From: Acidobacteriota bacterium
GTDB taxonomy: Bacteria; Acidobacteriota; Terriglobia; Acidiferrales; UBA7541
Length of the DNA: 64,000 nucleotides
Reading direction: 5' to 3'
NCBI GenBank assembly: GCA_013289665.1
Contig: JABCZN010000021.1
Span: 1-64,000 of the forward strand
Shown here: one piece after another, positions 31,835 to 40,972 of the stretch
Layout: every line of letters starts with the position of its first letter
Position numbering within the stretch: the first letter of the stretch is position 1
Notes under the pieces: generated by a model
Database searches by the model: none
The model's input: only the letters and a program-made list of their open reading frames with translations
What the model was told of the DNA's origin: nothing
Program-made: the position numbers and the translations under genes

Positions 31835-33007
31835 ATGTTCTCCGACCGCACCAACTGGCTGCTCACCCGCAATCGCTTCACCCTCGCCCTCGACGAGCTC
31901 CGCGCCTCGGGCGTCCCGCTCCTCGATCTCACCGCCTCCAATCCCACCCAGTGCGGCTTCCGCTACGATTCCACCGCCATTCTCTCCGCCTTCCAGAATC
32001 CCGCCGCCCTAGACTACGATCCGCAACCCAAAGGCACCCTCGCCGCCTGCCGCGAAGTCGCCCGTTACTATCTCGACGACCACCAAACCGCCATCAATCC
32101 CGAATCCCTCCTCCTCACTACCAGCACCAGCGAAGCCTATTCCTACGCCTTTCGCCTCCTCTGCAATCCCGCCGACGAACTCCTCCTCCCCAAACCAAGT
32201 TATCCCCTCTTCGATTTTCTGGCCGGCCTCGAGGACGTCCGCCTCGTCCCCTATTCCCTAGTCTACGCCCACGGCTGGTTCATCGATTTTCAGTCCCTCG
32301 AACGCGCCATCACCCCGCGCGCTCGAGCCATTCTTCTCGTTCATCCCAACAATCCCACCGGCTCCCACGTTCATCCTGAAGAACTCACCCGCCTCAACAC
32401 CCTCTGCCTCGAACGCAACCTCGCCCTGATCGTCGACGAAGTCTTCCTCGATTTCCCCTTCGACTCCCCATCCCGCAAAACTTTCGCCGCCAACACCGAA
32501 GTCCTCACGTTCACTCTGAGCGGCTTGTCCAAAATCTCCGCCCTCCCTCAAATGAAAATCGCCTGGCTAGCCGTCACCGGCCCCGACGCCCAAGTCCGCT
32601 CCGCTCTCGATCGCCTGGAAATCATCGCCGACACTTACCTCTCCCTGAGCGCCCCTGCCCAAGCCGCTCTCCCCACGCTCCTCGCCGAGCGCCACTCCCT
32701 CCGCCCCCAACTCCTCGCCCGCATCCGCGAAAACCGCGCCAACCTCCAATCCCAACTCCGCTCCCACCCGGCCTGCGAACTCCTCCACGCCGAAGCCGGC
32801 TGGTACGCCATCCTCCGCTACTCCCTGAACTCCTCCACCCCCACCTCCGACGAAGACCTCGCCATTCATCTCCTCCGCCAACACCACGTCCTCCTCCACC
32901 CCGGTCACTTCTACGACTTTCCCTCCGCCAACCACCTGGTCCTGAGCCTCATCACGCCTCCACCCGATTTCCGCGAAGGCGCCCGCCGTCTCCTCTCCCT
33001 CCTCTAG
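31835..33007 (+). CDS. PLP-dependent aminotransferase, class I/II
   Basis: A 390-residue fold-type I aminotransferase. It has LLLTTSTSEAYSYAFRLL (phosphate-binding loop region), PKPSYPLFDFL, VHPNNPTGSHV (the NNPTG substrate loop), LIVDEVFLDFPF (the Asp contacting the PLP ring nitrogen) and the Schiff-base Lys in TLSGLSKISALPQMKIAW. A C-terminal domain completes the enzyme. The amino-acid substrate is not evident; the sequence resembles aspartate/alanine-type aminotransferases. It is a single gene, divergent from hypF, with a repeat-rich leader. Confidence 0.92.
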   Translation: MFSDRTNWLLTRNRFTLALDELRASGVPLLDLTASNPTQCGFRYDSTAILSAFQNPAALDYDPQPKGTLAACREVARYYLDDHQTAINPESLLLTTSTSEAYSYAFRLLCNPADELLLPKPSYPLFDFLAGLEDVRLVPYSLVYAHGWFIDFQSLERAITPRARAILLVHPNNPTGSHVHPEELTRLNTLCLERNLALIVDEVFLDFPFDSPSRKTFAANTEVLTFTLSGLSKISALPQMKIAWLAVTGPDAQVRSALDRLEIIADTYLSLSAPAQAALPTLLAERHSLRPQLLARIRENRANLQSQLRSHPACELLHAEAGWYAILRYSLNSSTPTSDEDLAIHLLRQHHVLLHPGHFYDFPSANHLVLSLITPPPDFREGARRLLSLL

Positions 33008-33491
33008 CGCCGCTGTTGGGCCAAGTGCGATTCAGGTGACCACGTCGGGAAAATCGTTTCTGCGCGCATAGCGTGTGCGCGTTGCAGCCTCCATCGAAAC
33101 TGCAACAGGTCGAAAACCAGCTGAGACTTGCACCCGGTTTGATCAGCTGATCTTCTCTCCAAAAACGAAAAAGGCGCCCCATAGCGCCTTTCCAAATGCG
33201 AAAGTTAAACTTCTTGTATGCAGGTGCCGGAGGCGGTGTTGAGGTCGGCGCCGGCGGCCATGGCGGTGGTGGCAGCAGAACGGGAGGCGGAAGAGGGGGT
33301 GAAGGAATTTGACTAGCGGAAGCCGGAATTCATGCTTCCACGCCATCGGTGCTGAACTGGGGGCAAAAGAAGGGCGGGATAACTCCAATCTTTGGGGCCT
33401 CCCCCTCACTGCGAGGCCCTTGCTCCCCCGCAGAGCAAAGCGATGATGAGGGAACGGGACCTGACAGCGGTAGCAAGAAGTGAATTCGGTT
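33008..33491. other. Intergenic region downstream of hipA and the aminotransferase
   Basis: No convincing gene. It contains a strong minus-strand terminator at 33161-33191. Upstream of that on the minus strand is a short frame ending at 33205 (last residues AGADLNTASGTCIQEV), whose longer form from ATG 33333 is broken by an amber codon at 33313-33315. Either a small RNA or a decayed small gene may be present. Confidence 0.4.
33161..33191 (-). terminator. Rho-independent terminator, minus strand
   Basis: On the minus strand AAAGGCGC, loop TATGGG, GCGCCTTT (perfect 8-bp stem) then TTCGTTTTT. It is 300 bases beyond the hipA stop and only 14 bases beyond the stop of a short cryptic frame. Confidence 0.85.
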
Positions 33492-34742
33492 TTACGGTTT
33501 CAACCTTGTGCTTCTCTTTTTGATAAGTGCCAGGATTGAATCGAGAACGGGCGAGGTTATGTTCTCCTTGTTCAATTCGGCATGGAGTTTGGTGGCCTGA
33601 TCCAGAGCTGTGGTAGCCATGTCGGCCAAGGACTTTTCGATCCCCTTCCTGGCAACCGCAGTATCGGGCACGAGGCGATGCCAGTGGCGCAGATAAACTT
33701 CGCCCGGGTCGTACCTGCCTCCGATTTTCATTGCCATTTTGGTGGCGAGCTCTGGGTACACGGCGGTGCTCAAGATGTCATAAACCGGAGCTAGACGCGG
33801 CTTTCCTTCCTCATACAGGAGAGAGAAGTTCTTCCCGTGAGCGTCGGAATTGCCGATGAGATAGTTGAATATCACGATGTTCAAAAACGCGAGCCGGTCG
33901 GGCAGAGGCTCGATGCTATGTTTCTGGATTTCATCAAGACAAGTCGATATTCCCGGGCCGCCTTCGCGTTCATATTTGTTTTCCGGAGGGATGGATAGGG
34001 CCTGACAGAAGTCTTCCTGGTGCAGACGGACTACGTCGTTTCTCTGCCATCTCCTGTCATACCTCTCCACGAGTAAATACGGCTGGTTAGGCGTGCGGCG
34101 CATCTGTGCCTGAGGAACAGAGAGGCCGCAGCGTGCGGCAAGCATCAGGCAAAAGAGTTCGTTATGGACGCTGTCCGTGACGTCGTGTCTGTCGGAAATC
34201 AGCGTTTTCAGGATATGTGTTGTCGGAACGCCGCCGCGCATGAGCGCAAGCTTGTCTCCGATCAATCGAACGGCGAGCTTGTCGTGCGCTCCGGCAAGAG
34301 AAAGACGGACGCCATCTTCGCCAGCAAACAGGGGATGGCGTTTAAGGTGCTCGAAGATCTCGTCCAGATGTTTCTCGTCGAGTATCTGGATGTCATCCGG
34401 GTTTTCCTCGTGCGGCGGGGTCCCTTCAGGATAGATGGTGAGCGCGCCCGCGCATTCGCCGCCGATAACTTCGAGCATCGAAAAAGGGTTCTTCTCGGAG
34501 ACTCCCAGGAGTTTCGCAACTTTTCTGCGGATCAGATCTTCCGGCAGGAGACCTGCGAAAAACGGGCGAGCAACGCGGTCCGCGAACTCTGCTGCGCCGA
34601 CGGGCATGGATACTGACAAGGGCCACGGCTGTTTTGATCCCAGGTAGTCGGCGTTGTAGGCGAACTGCAGTCGTCCGCTGTCATCCTGCACTAGCTGGCC
34701 AGCCTTGTTGCCATAGAACCAGACGTCGAGGATGCGAGCCAT
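33492..34742 (-). CDS. hipA: HipA-type serine/threonine kinase toxin
   Basis: A 416-residue kinase of the HipA family, which in studied members phosphorylates a tRNA synthetase (for example GltX) to induce dormancy. Motifs are YNADYLGSKQPWPLSVSMP, FFAGLLPEDLIRRKVAKLLG, LSLAGAHDKLAVRL (ATP-binding Lys), THILK, the catalytic GNSDAHGKNFSLLY and the DFG-equivalent APVYDILST. All parts of the kinase core are visible, so it looks intact. ATG 34742 overlaps the hipB stop by one base (TAATG), the usual antitoxin-first order. Which substrate it modifies is unknown. Confidence 0.95.
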   Translation of the reverse strand: MARILDVWFYGNKAGQLVQDDSGRLQFAYNADYLGSKQPWPLSVSMPVGAAEFADRVARPFFAGLLPEDLIRRKVAKLLGVSEKNPFSMLEVIGGECAGALTIYPEGTPPHEENPDDIQILDEKHLDEIFEHLKRHPLFAGEDGVRLSLAGAHDKLAVRLIGDKLALMRGGVPTTHILKTLISDRHDVTDSVHNELFCLMLAARCGLSVPQAQMRRTPNQPYLLVERYDRRWQRNDVVRLHQEDFCQALSIPPENKYEREGGPGISTCLDEIQKHSIEPLPDRLAFLNIVIFNYLIGNSDAHGKNFSLLYEEGKPRLAPVYDILSTAVYPELATKMAMKIGGRYDPGEVYLRHWHRLVPDTAVARKGIEKSLADMATTALDQATKLHAELNKENITSPVLDSILALIKKRSTRLKP

Positions 34743-34966
34743 TAGAGTTCGCCTTTCCGGTCGGCCACGTTCAGGGTCAGCCCGAGGGCGGAGAGCACCT
34801 GCATGATCTTTCCGATGTGCGAGGTCGGCTTGCCCCGCTCGAGTTCGACGACGAAGCGGCGCCCTAGGCCGCAGGCAGCGGCGAGCTGTTCTTGTGTAAG
34901 GCCCTGGGACTTGCGTACCTGCTTGACGAGGGCCCCGAGTGATTTTGCGTCGGTTATTTGCTTCAT
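34742..34966 (-). CDS. hipB: HipB-type antitoxin, XRE-family DNA-binding protein
   Basis: A 74-residue Cro/C1-type helix-turn-helix protein: LGALVKQVRKSQGLTQEQLA then CGLGRRFVVELERGKPTSHI, with a short C-terminal tail (ALGLTLNVADRKGEL). It neutralises HipA and represses its own operon in known systems. It is first in the operon, with an extended -10 promoter and three GTTCCC-type operator sites upstream. The start ATG 34966 lies close behind the operator nearest the gene, so repressor binding would block the start region. Confidence 0.95.
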   Translation of the reverse strand: MKQITDAKSLGALVKQVRKSQGLTQEQLAAACGLGRRFVVELERGKPTSHIGKIMQVLSALGLTLNVADRKGEL

Positions 34967-34971
34967 ATTTG

Positions 34972-35087
34972 TTCCCGATCGGTATCATTATAGCAGTATG
35001 AGTCGGGAAATCAACAAAAAGTTCCCGATCGGTATCTTCTTGCAAAGGCCGGGCTTTGGAGCCCGGAAATGTTCCCTATCGGGAACA
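34972..35087 (-). promoter_or_regulatory. HipB operator array, three sites 50 bp apart
   Basis: GTTCCCGATCGGTATC occurs identically at 34972-34987 and 35022-35037, and GTTCCCTATCGGGAAC, a perfect palindrome, at 35072-35087. Site starts are exactly 50 bases apart. The first covers the region between -10 and hipB, the second lies just upstream of the -35. An inverted half-site (GTCGGGAA) is at 35003-35010. A GGGCT/AGCCC hairpin repeat sits between sites two and three. Confidence 0.85.
34988..35015 (-). promoter_or_regulatory. Sigma70-type promoter of hipBA
   Basis: On the minus strand: TTGATT (35015-35010), 16-base spacer, perfect TATAAT (34993-34988), preceded by TGC, making an extended -10. 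It is flanked on both sides by the GTTCCC operators. Confidence 0.85.
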
Positions 35088-35089
35088 AC

Positions 35090-35460
35090 CTGGGAGCCTT
35101 GGCAGAGAGTAGCTTCTTCGATTGATCTATCTGCACCAGCTCCGCCGCGCGGCGGCGTCAGAGGGGAGAGGCGTTCGGCGCGCTGAAGCGAACTCGTTCT
35201 TGAAAATGGACAGAACGTCTTCAACCTCATGCGGCTTGAAAGCCGTCGGCAGGTCGTTCACGTCGGGGTTTGGCACTGGCATCGAGGCCCAGAGCCCCGC
35301 GGCGCAGCGCGTTCTCGGATGCTTACAGTTGTGTTTGCCACGCCCTCTGATACTTGCCCTTCAGGGCTAAACCTCGATTGTTTCGAGACAAATTTGGGAC
35401 AAGCCCAAGGCAGGCTATCAACCGTGCTCTAATGAATTAGTTAAGTTAGTTAGGAAGGGT
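35090..35460. other. Intergenic region upstream of hipBA
   Basis: A minus-strand frame of 51 codons from ATG 35282 to the stop at 35127 (MPVPNPDVNDLPTAFKPHEV...) could be a small or decayed gene; it matches nothing I know. A CCCTGAAGGG palindrome near 35360 looks like a dispersed repeat. No other gene is supported. Confidence 0.3.
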
Positions 35461-35536
35461 TGGTAGCGATACCGGGATTCGAACCCGGGTTTCCGCCGTG
35501 AGAGGGCGGCGTCCTGGACCCCTAGACGATATCGCC
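35461..35536 (-). tRNA. tRNA-Glu (anticodon CUC)
   Basis: The complement reads as a full cloverleaf with encoded 3' CCA. The acceptor arm is GGCGATA/TATCGCT (first pair G-U). The anticodon stem CCGCC/GGCGG encloses loop CTCTCAC, giving anticodon CTC. The T arm is CCGGG-TTCGAAT-CCCGG. Confidence 0.95.
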
Positions 35537-35617
35537 ATTGCCGTAGGCAGCCATTTCGCTCGGTCCGCCACAGCCTTAAATGTTCTCACGCCACTACTCG
35601 CCGCGCAAGCAACCTTC

Positions 35618-38600
35618 TCAACTCCTCTCCACGATCGCCGAAAATCCGTTTATTCCCGCCGCATTCGCCATGCACTTCGCCAGCAACTCGTACAATTCCT
35701 CTGGCCGGATCGGTTTGGTCAGGTATCCGTCCATTCCCGCCGCCAGGCATCTCTCCTCATCCCCCTTCATCGCATGCGCCGTCAACGCCACCACCCGTTG
35801 ATGCGCTCCGCTCAGCTTCTCTTTCTCTCGGATCTGTGCCGTTGCCTCGATGCCATCCATTTCCGGCATTTGCACATCCATCAGCACCAGATCGTAACTT
35901 CCCTTCTCCATCGCGTCGAGCGCCTCCCGCCCATTCGCCGCAACTTCCACCAGATGCCCCCGCCTCTCTAGCAGCCGCATCGCCAGCCGTTGGTTCACTA
36001 GATTGTCCTCGACGACCAGAATGCGCAGCGCATCCGTCGAGGATCGACCTTCTCCCCTCAGTCCCCGTGCGCTTGCCGGAATTTCATCTGCTTTCGCCGG
36101 TACGCCCAGAACGCCGGCCAGCGCCTCGCGCAGTTCCACTCGCCGGATCGGTTTCACCAGAAATCCCGCCACTCCCAATTCCTTGCTGCGCCCGCCATCC
36201 CCGCGTTGCCCCGCCGAGCTCAACAACAGAATTTTTGTCGTGGCCAGCGCCGGCATCGCTCGGATTTTGGATACCAGTGCGAACCCGTCCATTTCCGGCA
36301 TGTTGCGATCCGTCACCACCAGCGCATATTGGGCACCGGTCTGCTGCTCGCCGCGCAATTCCACCAGCGCCGCCTCTCCGCTCGCCACGCTCTTCACGTT
36401 CAATTCCCAGCCTCGCAGCATCCCCTCCAGAATTCGCCGGCTCGTTTCGTTATCGTCCACAATCAAAACTTTTGTGCCCCGCGGAATCTCCGCCCTCGCG
36501 CTGGTCGCGGCACTTATCACGCCGGCGGAACTCTTGAGCCGTGCCGTAAAATGAAACTTTGTTCCGTGCCCAACCTCGCTCTCCACCCAAATCTTCCCTC
36601 CCATCATCCCCACCAGCCGCGCCGATATCGTCAGCCCAAGTCCTGTCCCTCCATATTTCCGCGTCGTGGATGTGTCCGCCTGCGTGAACGGATCAAAGAT
36701 CAGTTTCAGTTTCTCTTCCGCGATTCCGACCCCGGTGTCTGCAACCGTAAAATTGAGCACGCTGTTGCCGCCCTCCCAGCTTTCCTGTCGCACCGTTACC
36801 GCCACCTCGCCCGCATCCGTGAACTTGATCGCGTTCCCCACCAGGTTCGTCAGTATCTGCCGCAGCCGCCCCGCATCCCCTTCGACAATCTCCGGCACTC
36901 CCGCCCGAATCTCGCAGAGCAACTCCAGTCCCTTCTCTTCGCTGGGCAGCGCGAAAGCCTTCAGCGTCGCTTCCACGCAATCGCACAAGTCAAAATCCAC
37001 CGCCTCCAGATCAATCTTCCCAGCCTCGATTTTCGAAAAATCCAGAATGTCGTTGATCACTGAAAGCAGCGAGTCTGACGACATCTTCACCGTCTCCAGG
37101 TATTCCCGCTGCTCCTCGTTCAGCGCCGTGTCCAATGCCAGTTCCGTCATCCCGATTACTCCATTCAAAGGAGTGCGTATCTCATGGCTCATGTTTGCCA
37201 GGAATTCACTCTTGGCGCTGTTTGCAGCTTCCGCCGCCTCTTTGGCTCCCCGCAATTCCTCCTGGGCCCTGATCCGGCCCACGAATTGCCCGATACTCTC
37301 TGCTACCGTCGCCATCGATCTCAGCGCGTCCTCTCCGAACGGCTCGGAGGCAAACGCTCCCACCGCGCCCACCACTTCGCCGTCCATCAGCAGCGGCTGG
37401 CCCGCGAACGCGCGCGCTTCTCGATTTGCAATTGTCGGCGGAAGCTTGCCGCCCTTGCTCAACTGTGCGGCGTTGTTCACGCAATACGCTTTTCCCTCCT
37501 TGGCAATGCGCGCAACTCCCGCTGCTCCCGCCTCCTCGAATTCCCTCTCGTCGGAACTCCCGGCGCTCGCCTGCAGCTCCATCGCTTCTCTCCGCTCGTT
37601 CAGGCACCATACCCCTGCAAAATCCACCCCCAGATAACGTACGAAACTCGCCACGCACAAACTCAACCCCTCCCGCAACGTTCGTCCCCCGGTAAGGGCC
37701 GCGCCGATCTCCCCGGCGAATGCTTCCAGCAGCGCCCGCCTCGCCAATTCTCGGTCGGCGCGCCGCCACTCGCTCACCACCGCTCCCAGGCACAATCCCG
37801 TCAGCCCCAGCGCCAGCATCGCCAGTTGCAACCGTGGCATCACCCCGCTGCGTGCTTGCGTTGCCCACGCCGCAAACATCATGCCCAGATTTATTCCAAA
37901 GGTTGTCAGCGTCGCCCCCGGCAAGCCGTAACGCACCGCCGTCCATATCACGGGAATAAACAGCAGGTACAGCGGCTGGTAGGGAATCGCCGGTGCAAAT
38001 CCGAAAAGCAGCCAGATCACCAGCACCACCGACGCCATCTGCGCACCCGGCTCCAGGAATGTCCGCGCCGTCACCGGGCGCCGGTTCTTCGGCCGCTCCC
38101 GAAATTTTGCCCCGGGACCCATCCACGCGTTCAGTCGCGGCGTCACATGCAAAAGCAGAAAAGGAGTGAAGGTGATAATCGCGTTCGTGTCGCTGGTCCA
38201 CCAGTTAACCGCAGTCCCCAATGCCTCCGAACTCGTGGCCAGGCCGTCTCCTAAAAACGTCAGCGTTCCGGTGACCGCGCTGAAAATCGCCGCCGTCAGG
38301 AACACCGCCACGAACCGGCCAGCGTCACGCAGTGACCCAAGTTGCGGATCGATCCTCCATCGCCCCCGCAACAAGCTTGCCCCGCTCATGTAGGCGACGT
38401 AGAGGAGAATCGCTCCGGGCAATCCGCACCATGACAAGATCGGCCGGTGATAGTTCACAATCGCCGCCACCAGGCTCGCCACAAATACCACCGGGTAGTA
38501 TCGCTCCCCTCCCCACAACATCAGGGCCAGCGACAATCCGACCGGCAGATAACATGGCGGCGAGCCTTCCCAGCCCTGCGACGCACTTGCCGATCCGTCG

Positions 38601-38800
38601 GTAAACAGGAATGTCCCTATGAAAATCACGGCCAGCAATAATTGTTTGAGCAGCACTGTTCGATCGTTTGACTCGGGTTCGTGGGGGCTCTCACCTGCTC
38701 CGATGTTTTCCGGCACAGTTCCCGTCAGTCCCAACCGTTCGATCCAGGTTCGCGGCGGACCATAGTTCGTCACGGTGTTGTTGGTCTTCCTGAGGTTCAT
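35618..38800 (-). CDS. MASE1-type hybrid sensor histidine kinase with GAF and two receiver domains
   Basis: A protein of about 1060 residues. The N-terminus is a multi-helix MASE1-like sensor (LLLAVIFIGTFLF, PCYLPVGLSLALMLWGG, FGFAPAIPYQPLYLLFIPVI). Then a GAF-like region, HisKA with FLANMSHEIRTPLNGVIGM (phospho-His), HATPase (NLVGNAIKFTDAG, ADTGVGIAEEKLKLIFDPF, GGTGLGLTISARLVGMMGG). Two receivers follow: TKVLIVDDNETSRRILEGML with acceptor Asp in VVTDRNMPEMDG, and LRILVVEDNLVNQRLAMRLL with LVLMDVQMPEMDG. No separate output protein is adjacent. ATG 38800 is preferred; upstream in-frame starts at 38806, 38824 and 38863 are possible. Confidence 0.9.
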   Translation of the reverse strand: MNLRKTNNTVTNYGPPRTWIERLGLTGTVPENIGAGESPHEPESNDRTVLLKQLLLAVIFIGTFLFTDGSASASQGWEGSPPCYLPVGLSLALMLWGGERYYPVVFVASLVAAIVNYHRPILSWCGLPGAILLYVAYMSGASLLRGRWRIDPQLGSLRDAGRFVAVFLTAAIFSAVTGTLTFLGDGLATSSEALGTAVNWWTSDTNAIITFTPFLLLHVTPRLNAWMGPGAKFRERPKNRRPVTARTFLEPGAQMASVVLVIWLLFGFAPAIPYQPLYLLFIPVIWTAVRYGLPGATLTTFGINLGMMFAAWATQARSGVMPRLQLAMLALGLTGLCLGAVVSEWRRADRELARRALLEAFAGEIGAALTGGRTLREGLSLCVASFVRYLGVDFAGVWCLNERREAMELQASAGSSDEREFEEAGAAGVARIAKEGKAYCVNNAAQLSKGGKLPPTIANREARAFAGQPLLMDGEVVGAVGAFASEPFGEDALRSMATVAESIGQFVGRIRAQEELRGAKEAAEAANSAKSEFLANMSHEIRTPLNGVIGMTELALDTALNEEQREYLETVKMSSDSLLSVINDILDFSKIEAGKIDLEAVDFDLCDCVEATLKAFALPSEEKGLELLCEIRAGVPEIVEGDAGRLRQILTNLVGNAIKFTDAGEVAVTVRQESWEGGNSVLNFTVADTGVGIAEEKLKLIFDPFTQADTSTTRKYGGTGLGLTISARLVGMMGGKIWVESEVGHGTKFHFTARLKSSAGVISAATSARAEIPRGTKVLIVDDNETSRRILEGMLRGWELNVKSVASGEAALVELRGEQQTGAQYALVVTDRNMPEMDGFALVSKIRAMPALATTKILLLSSAGQRGDGGRSKELGVAGFLVKPIRRVELREALAGVLGVPAKADEIPASARGLRGEGRSSTDALRILVVEDNLVNQRLAMRLLERRGHLVEVAANGREALDAMEKGSYDLVLMDVQMPEMDGIEATAQIREKEKLSGAHQRVVALTAHAMKGDEERCLAAGMDGYLTKPIRPEELYELLAKCMANAAGINGFSAIVERS

Positions 38801-39195
38801 GCGCATCTCTCGACGCTTTATCATCTGCTTCCAGGCGCGGCACCACCGGGTAATTGCCCGCAACCCCGGCCGGAAATGCTTCGCACTCCGGCCGAAAATG
38901 GCACTTCCATGCCCTGTCGCCTACCGACACACCCCGCTTTCCGCTCGCGGTGTGCTCTAGAAAACTCATGCAACTCCCTCTCCATCTCGTGATTCTGACG
39001 TGCCGATTCTCCGCCCACTCCAAATTCTCCAATTTCTGTTCCAAATTGGAATCGGATCTCCCCCTACTCGTATTCCATCCCCGATCCTCGCCATCCTCGT
39101 TCAGAATGATTGGTAAGACCCGGTTCTCCTCCTCCCGGCTCCTCTGCTAGACTTATCCCGCTCCGCGCACCAACTTTCTCTCCTGGAGAATCCAA
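38801..39195. other. Intergenic region between hybrid kinase and MBL hydrolase
   Basis: Contains GC-rich inverted stretches (GGCCGG repeats near 38868-38895) and an AT-richer part with TCCAATTT/AAATTGGA around 39025-39050. A minus-strand frame (38691-38969) has a good ribosome-binding site but overlaps the kinase start out of frame and has no recognisable domain, so I do not call it. Confidence 0.35.
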
Positions 39196-40317
39196 ATGAA
39201 TCCCATCGCTCCCTTCTCGCGCAGGCAATTTCTCTCTGACGCATCCCGTTTGAGCGCCCTGTACGCTCTCGCCGGATCGCTCCCATTTTCCGCGTTCGCC
39301 TCTTCCGTGACCCCTTCCCTTCTTGACGACCCCCGCATTTCCCGAACACCGGTCGCCGACGCTGGCTTCGCCTCAGTCCGCAAAATCGGCGATGGCCTCT
39401 ATGCCACCATCTCCGACACCTCCAAGGGCATCGTCACCATCTGCAATGGCGGCTTCCTGGTCGGCAAAGACGCTGGCCTCCTCCTAGAAGCCTACGGCTC
39501 CGTCCCCGGCGCCGCTTTCCAGATGGACACCTATCGCAAAGCCACCAAGGTCCCTGCTCCCAACGCGCTTCTCACCCACTATCACTTCGATCATTCGACG
39601 GGCAGCGCCTTCTACGGCGCCAACGGCATCCAGCTCTGGGGGCACGCCGCCGTTCCAAAACGGATCATGGAATCCTACGTCGTCTTGCAGGGAGCCGACC
39701 GCGCCGCGTTCCTTGCTCCTGCCCTAAAACGCATCAAGGACGCCAAAAACGAAATCGCCCGCCAACACGCCCAGGGGGATCTGGGCGCCATCAGCAACCT
39801 TTTCGACCTGGTCAACAAGAATCCCTATACTCTTCCCGATCATCCCCTCGATCCCGCCAAGCTCCCCATGAATCTCGACCTCGGCGCGTGCCCCATCGTC
39901 ATCGAGCACTTTCCCGGCCATTCCGGCACCGACCTCATCGTCCGCGTCCCCGATCAGAAAGTCGTCTACGCCGGCGACCTCGTTTTCAGCCACGCCTATC
40001 CCGCCTGCTTCGACGAAAAGTGCACCATGTCCGGCTGGCGCAAAACTCTCCAGACCTTCGCCTCCTGGGATAAAGACACTCTCTTTGTCCCCGGCCATGG
40101 CCCCGTTTGCGGTCAGGAAGGCATCCGGGACCTCCGCGATCTGTTCGACGATCTCTACCTGCAAGCCGAAAAAATGCACCAGGCCGGCGTCCCACTCCCC
40201 GACGCCACCGACCAGTACGTCATCCCCGAAAAATTCAAAACCTACGCCGTCTTCGCCTGGGGCTTCTGCATCGCCGGCGCCATCTCCAAAATCTATGCCG
40301 AAATGGTCACCGGCTAA
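39196..40317 (+). CDS. MBL-fold metallo-hydrolase with Tat-like signal
   Basis: A 373-residue protein. The N-terminus FSRRQFLSDASRLSALYAL is a twin-arginine-type signal, so export in folded form is likely. The metallo-beta-lactamase fold is shown by THYHFDHSTG (HxHxDH metal ligands), HFPGHSGTDLIV, VVYAGDLVFSHAYPACF (bridging Asp) and FVPGHGPV (final His). It resembles quinoprotein relay system or SoxH-like MBL hydrolases, but the substrate is unknown. ATG 39196 follows CTCCTGGAG. It is monocistronic. Confidence 0.92.
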   Translation: MNPIAPFSRRQFLSDASRLSALYALAGSLPFSAFASSVTPSLLDDPRISRTPVADAGFASVRKIGDGLYATISDTSKGIVTICNGGFLVGKDAGLLLEAYGSVPGAAFQMDTYRKATKVPAPNALLTHYHFDHSTGSAFYGANGIQLWGHAAVPKRIMESYVVLQGADRAAFLAPALKRIKDAKNEIARQHAQGDLGAISNLFDLVNKNPYTLPDHPLDPAKLPMNLDLGACPIVIEHFPGHSGTDLIVRVPDQKVVYAGDLVFSHAYPACFDEKCTMSGWRKTLQTFASWDKDTLFVPGHGPVCGQEGIRDLRDLFDDLYLQAEKMHQAGVPLPDATDQYVIPEKFKTYAVFAWGFCIAGAISKIYAEMVTG

Positions 40318-40654
40318 TCCGCAGCCAGGATAAAAAGCGCCCTTTCTTATTCCCTGAGGCACAGCCGTTCCTGTAAAGGATGTCATCTGACTGAACACAT
40401 TTCTGGCTGTGCTCTTCGGGGTTTCTTGTATTTCTAGGGCCTGCCTTCCGGGCGCGCCGCTCTTTGCTTTCAACCACACGCACCCGACAAATTTTGATTC
40501 ATTGCATCAATACTTTGCGTGAACGCACTCGTGCCGCGGGTGTACATTCGCGAAACCCGGGGAGGAAGAATGCCCGTCCCGGTGGAACGAAACCTGGTCC
40601 GGGAGGATAGCTGGTCTGGCCCCCGTACCCGCCAAGAGTTCCAGGGAGCGAATC
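40318..40654. other. Leader region of the EF-hand gene
   Basis: Holds an AT-rich segment at 40480-40520 where a promoter may lie. A strongly primed short frame starts at ATG 40570 (GGGGAGGAAGA just upstream) and runs out of frame into the EF-hand gene to 40773. Its product matches nothing I know. Confidence 0.4.
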
Positions 40655-40972
40655 ATGCGGAAAAGAATAAACTATGTATGGTCGATCGCGGCAATCGCAG
40701 TGATGGTTCTGAGCTTGTCTCTACTCGGGAACGCGGCCGCTCAAAAAGCGTCCGTTCCGAAACCGCAAAATAAACTGGCCATGGGAGAAGACGAGGTCAG
40801 ACACCTGCTCTCCCTCATGGACGCTGACGAGAATGGAATAGTCTCCAAGCAGGAGTTCATGAAGTATATGGAAGCCCAATTCGAACGACTGGATAAAAAG
40901 AAGATCGGGCAGCTGAACGTCAAGGAACTAACGCAGTCGACTCTGAGTGCCAGCCATTTTGTGGGCAAGTGA
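40655..40972 (+). CDS. Secreted EF-hand protein
   Basis: A 105-residue protein with signal peptide INYVWSIAAIAVMVLSLSLL then GNAAAQ. The mature part holds one canonical EF-hand loop, DADENGIVSKQE (Asp/Asn ligands and terminal Glu), flanked by helices EVRHLLSLM and FMKYMEAQFERL. A second degenerate hand (LDKKKIGQLNVKELT) has Lys in place of the first acidic ligands. Such single-hand periplasmic proteins are common in Acidobacteriota; the role is unknown, probably calcium binding. The start is supported by CCAGGGAGCGAATC before ATG 40655. Confidence 0.88.
   Translation: MRKRINYVWSIAAIAVMVLSLSLLGNAAAQKASVPKPQNKLAMGEDEVRHLLSLMDADENGIVSKQEFMKYMEAQFERLDKKKIGQLNVKELTQSTLSASHFVGK

Noticed and set aside
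38691..38969. A minus-strand frame with a good ribosome-binding site upstream of and overlapping the hybrid kinase
   Set aside because: It overlaps the kinase start out of phase for over 100 bases and has no recognised domain; kept only as a note.
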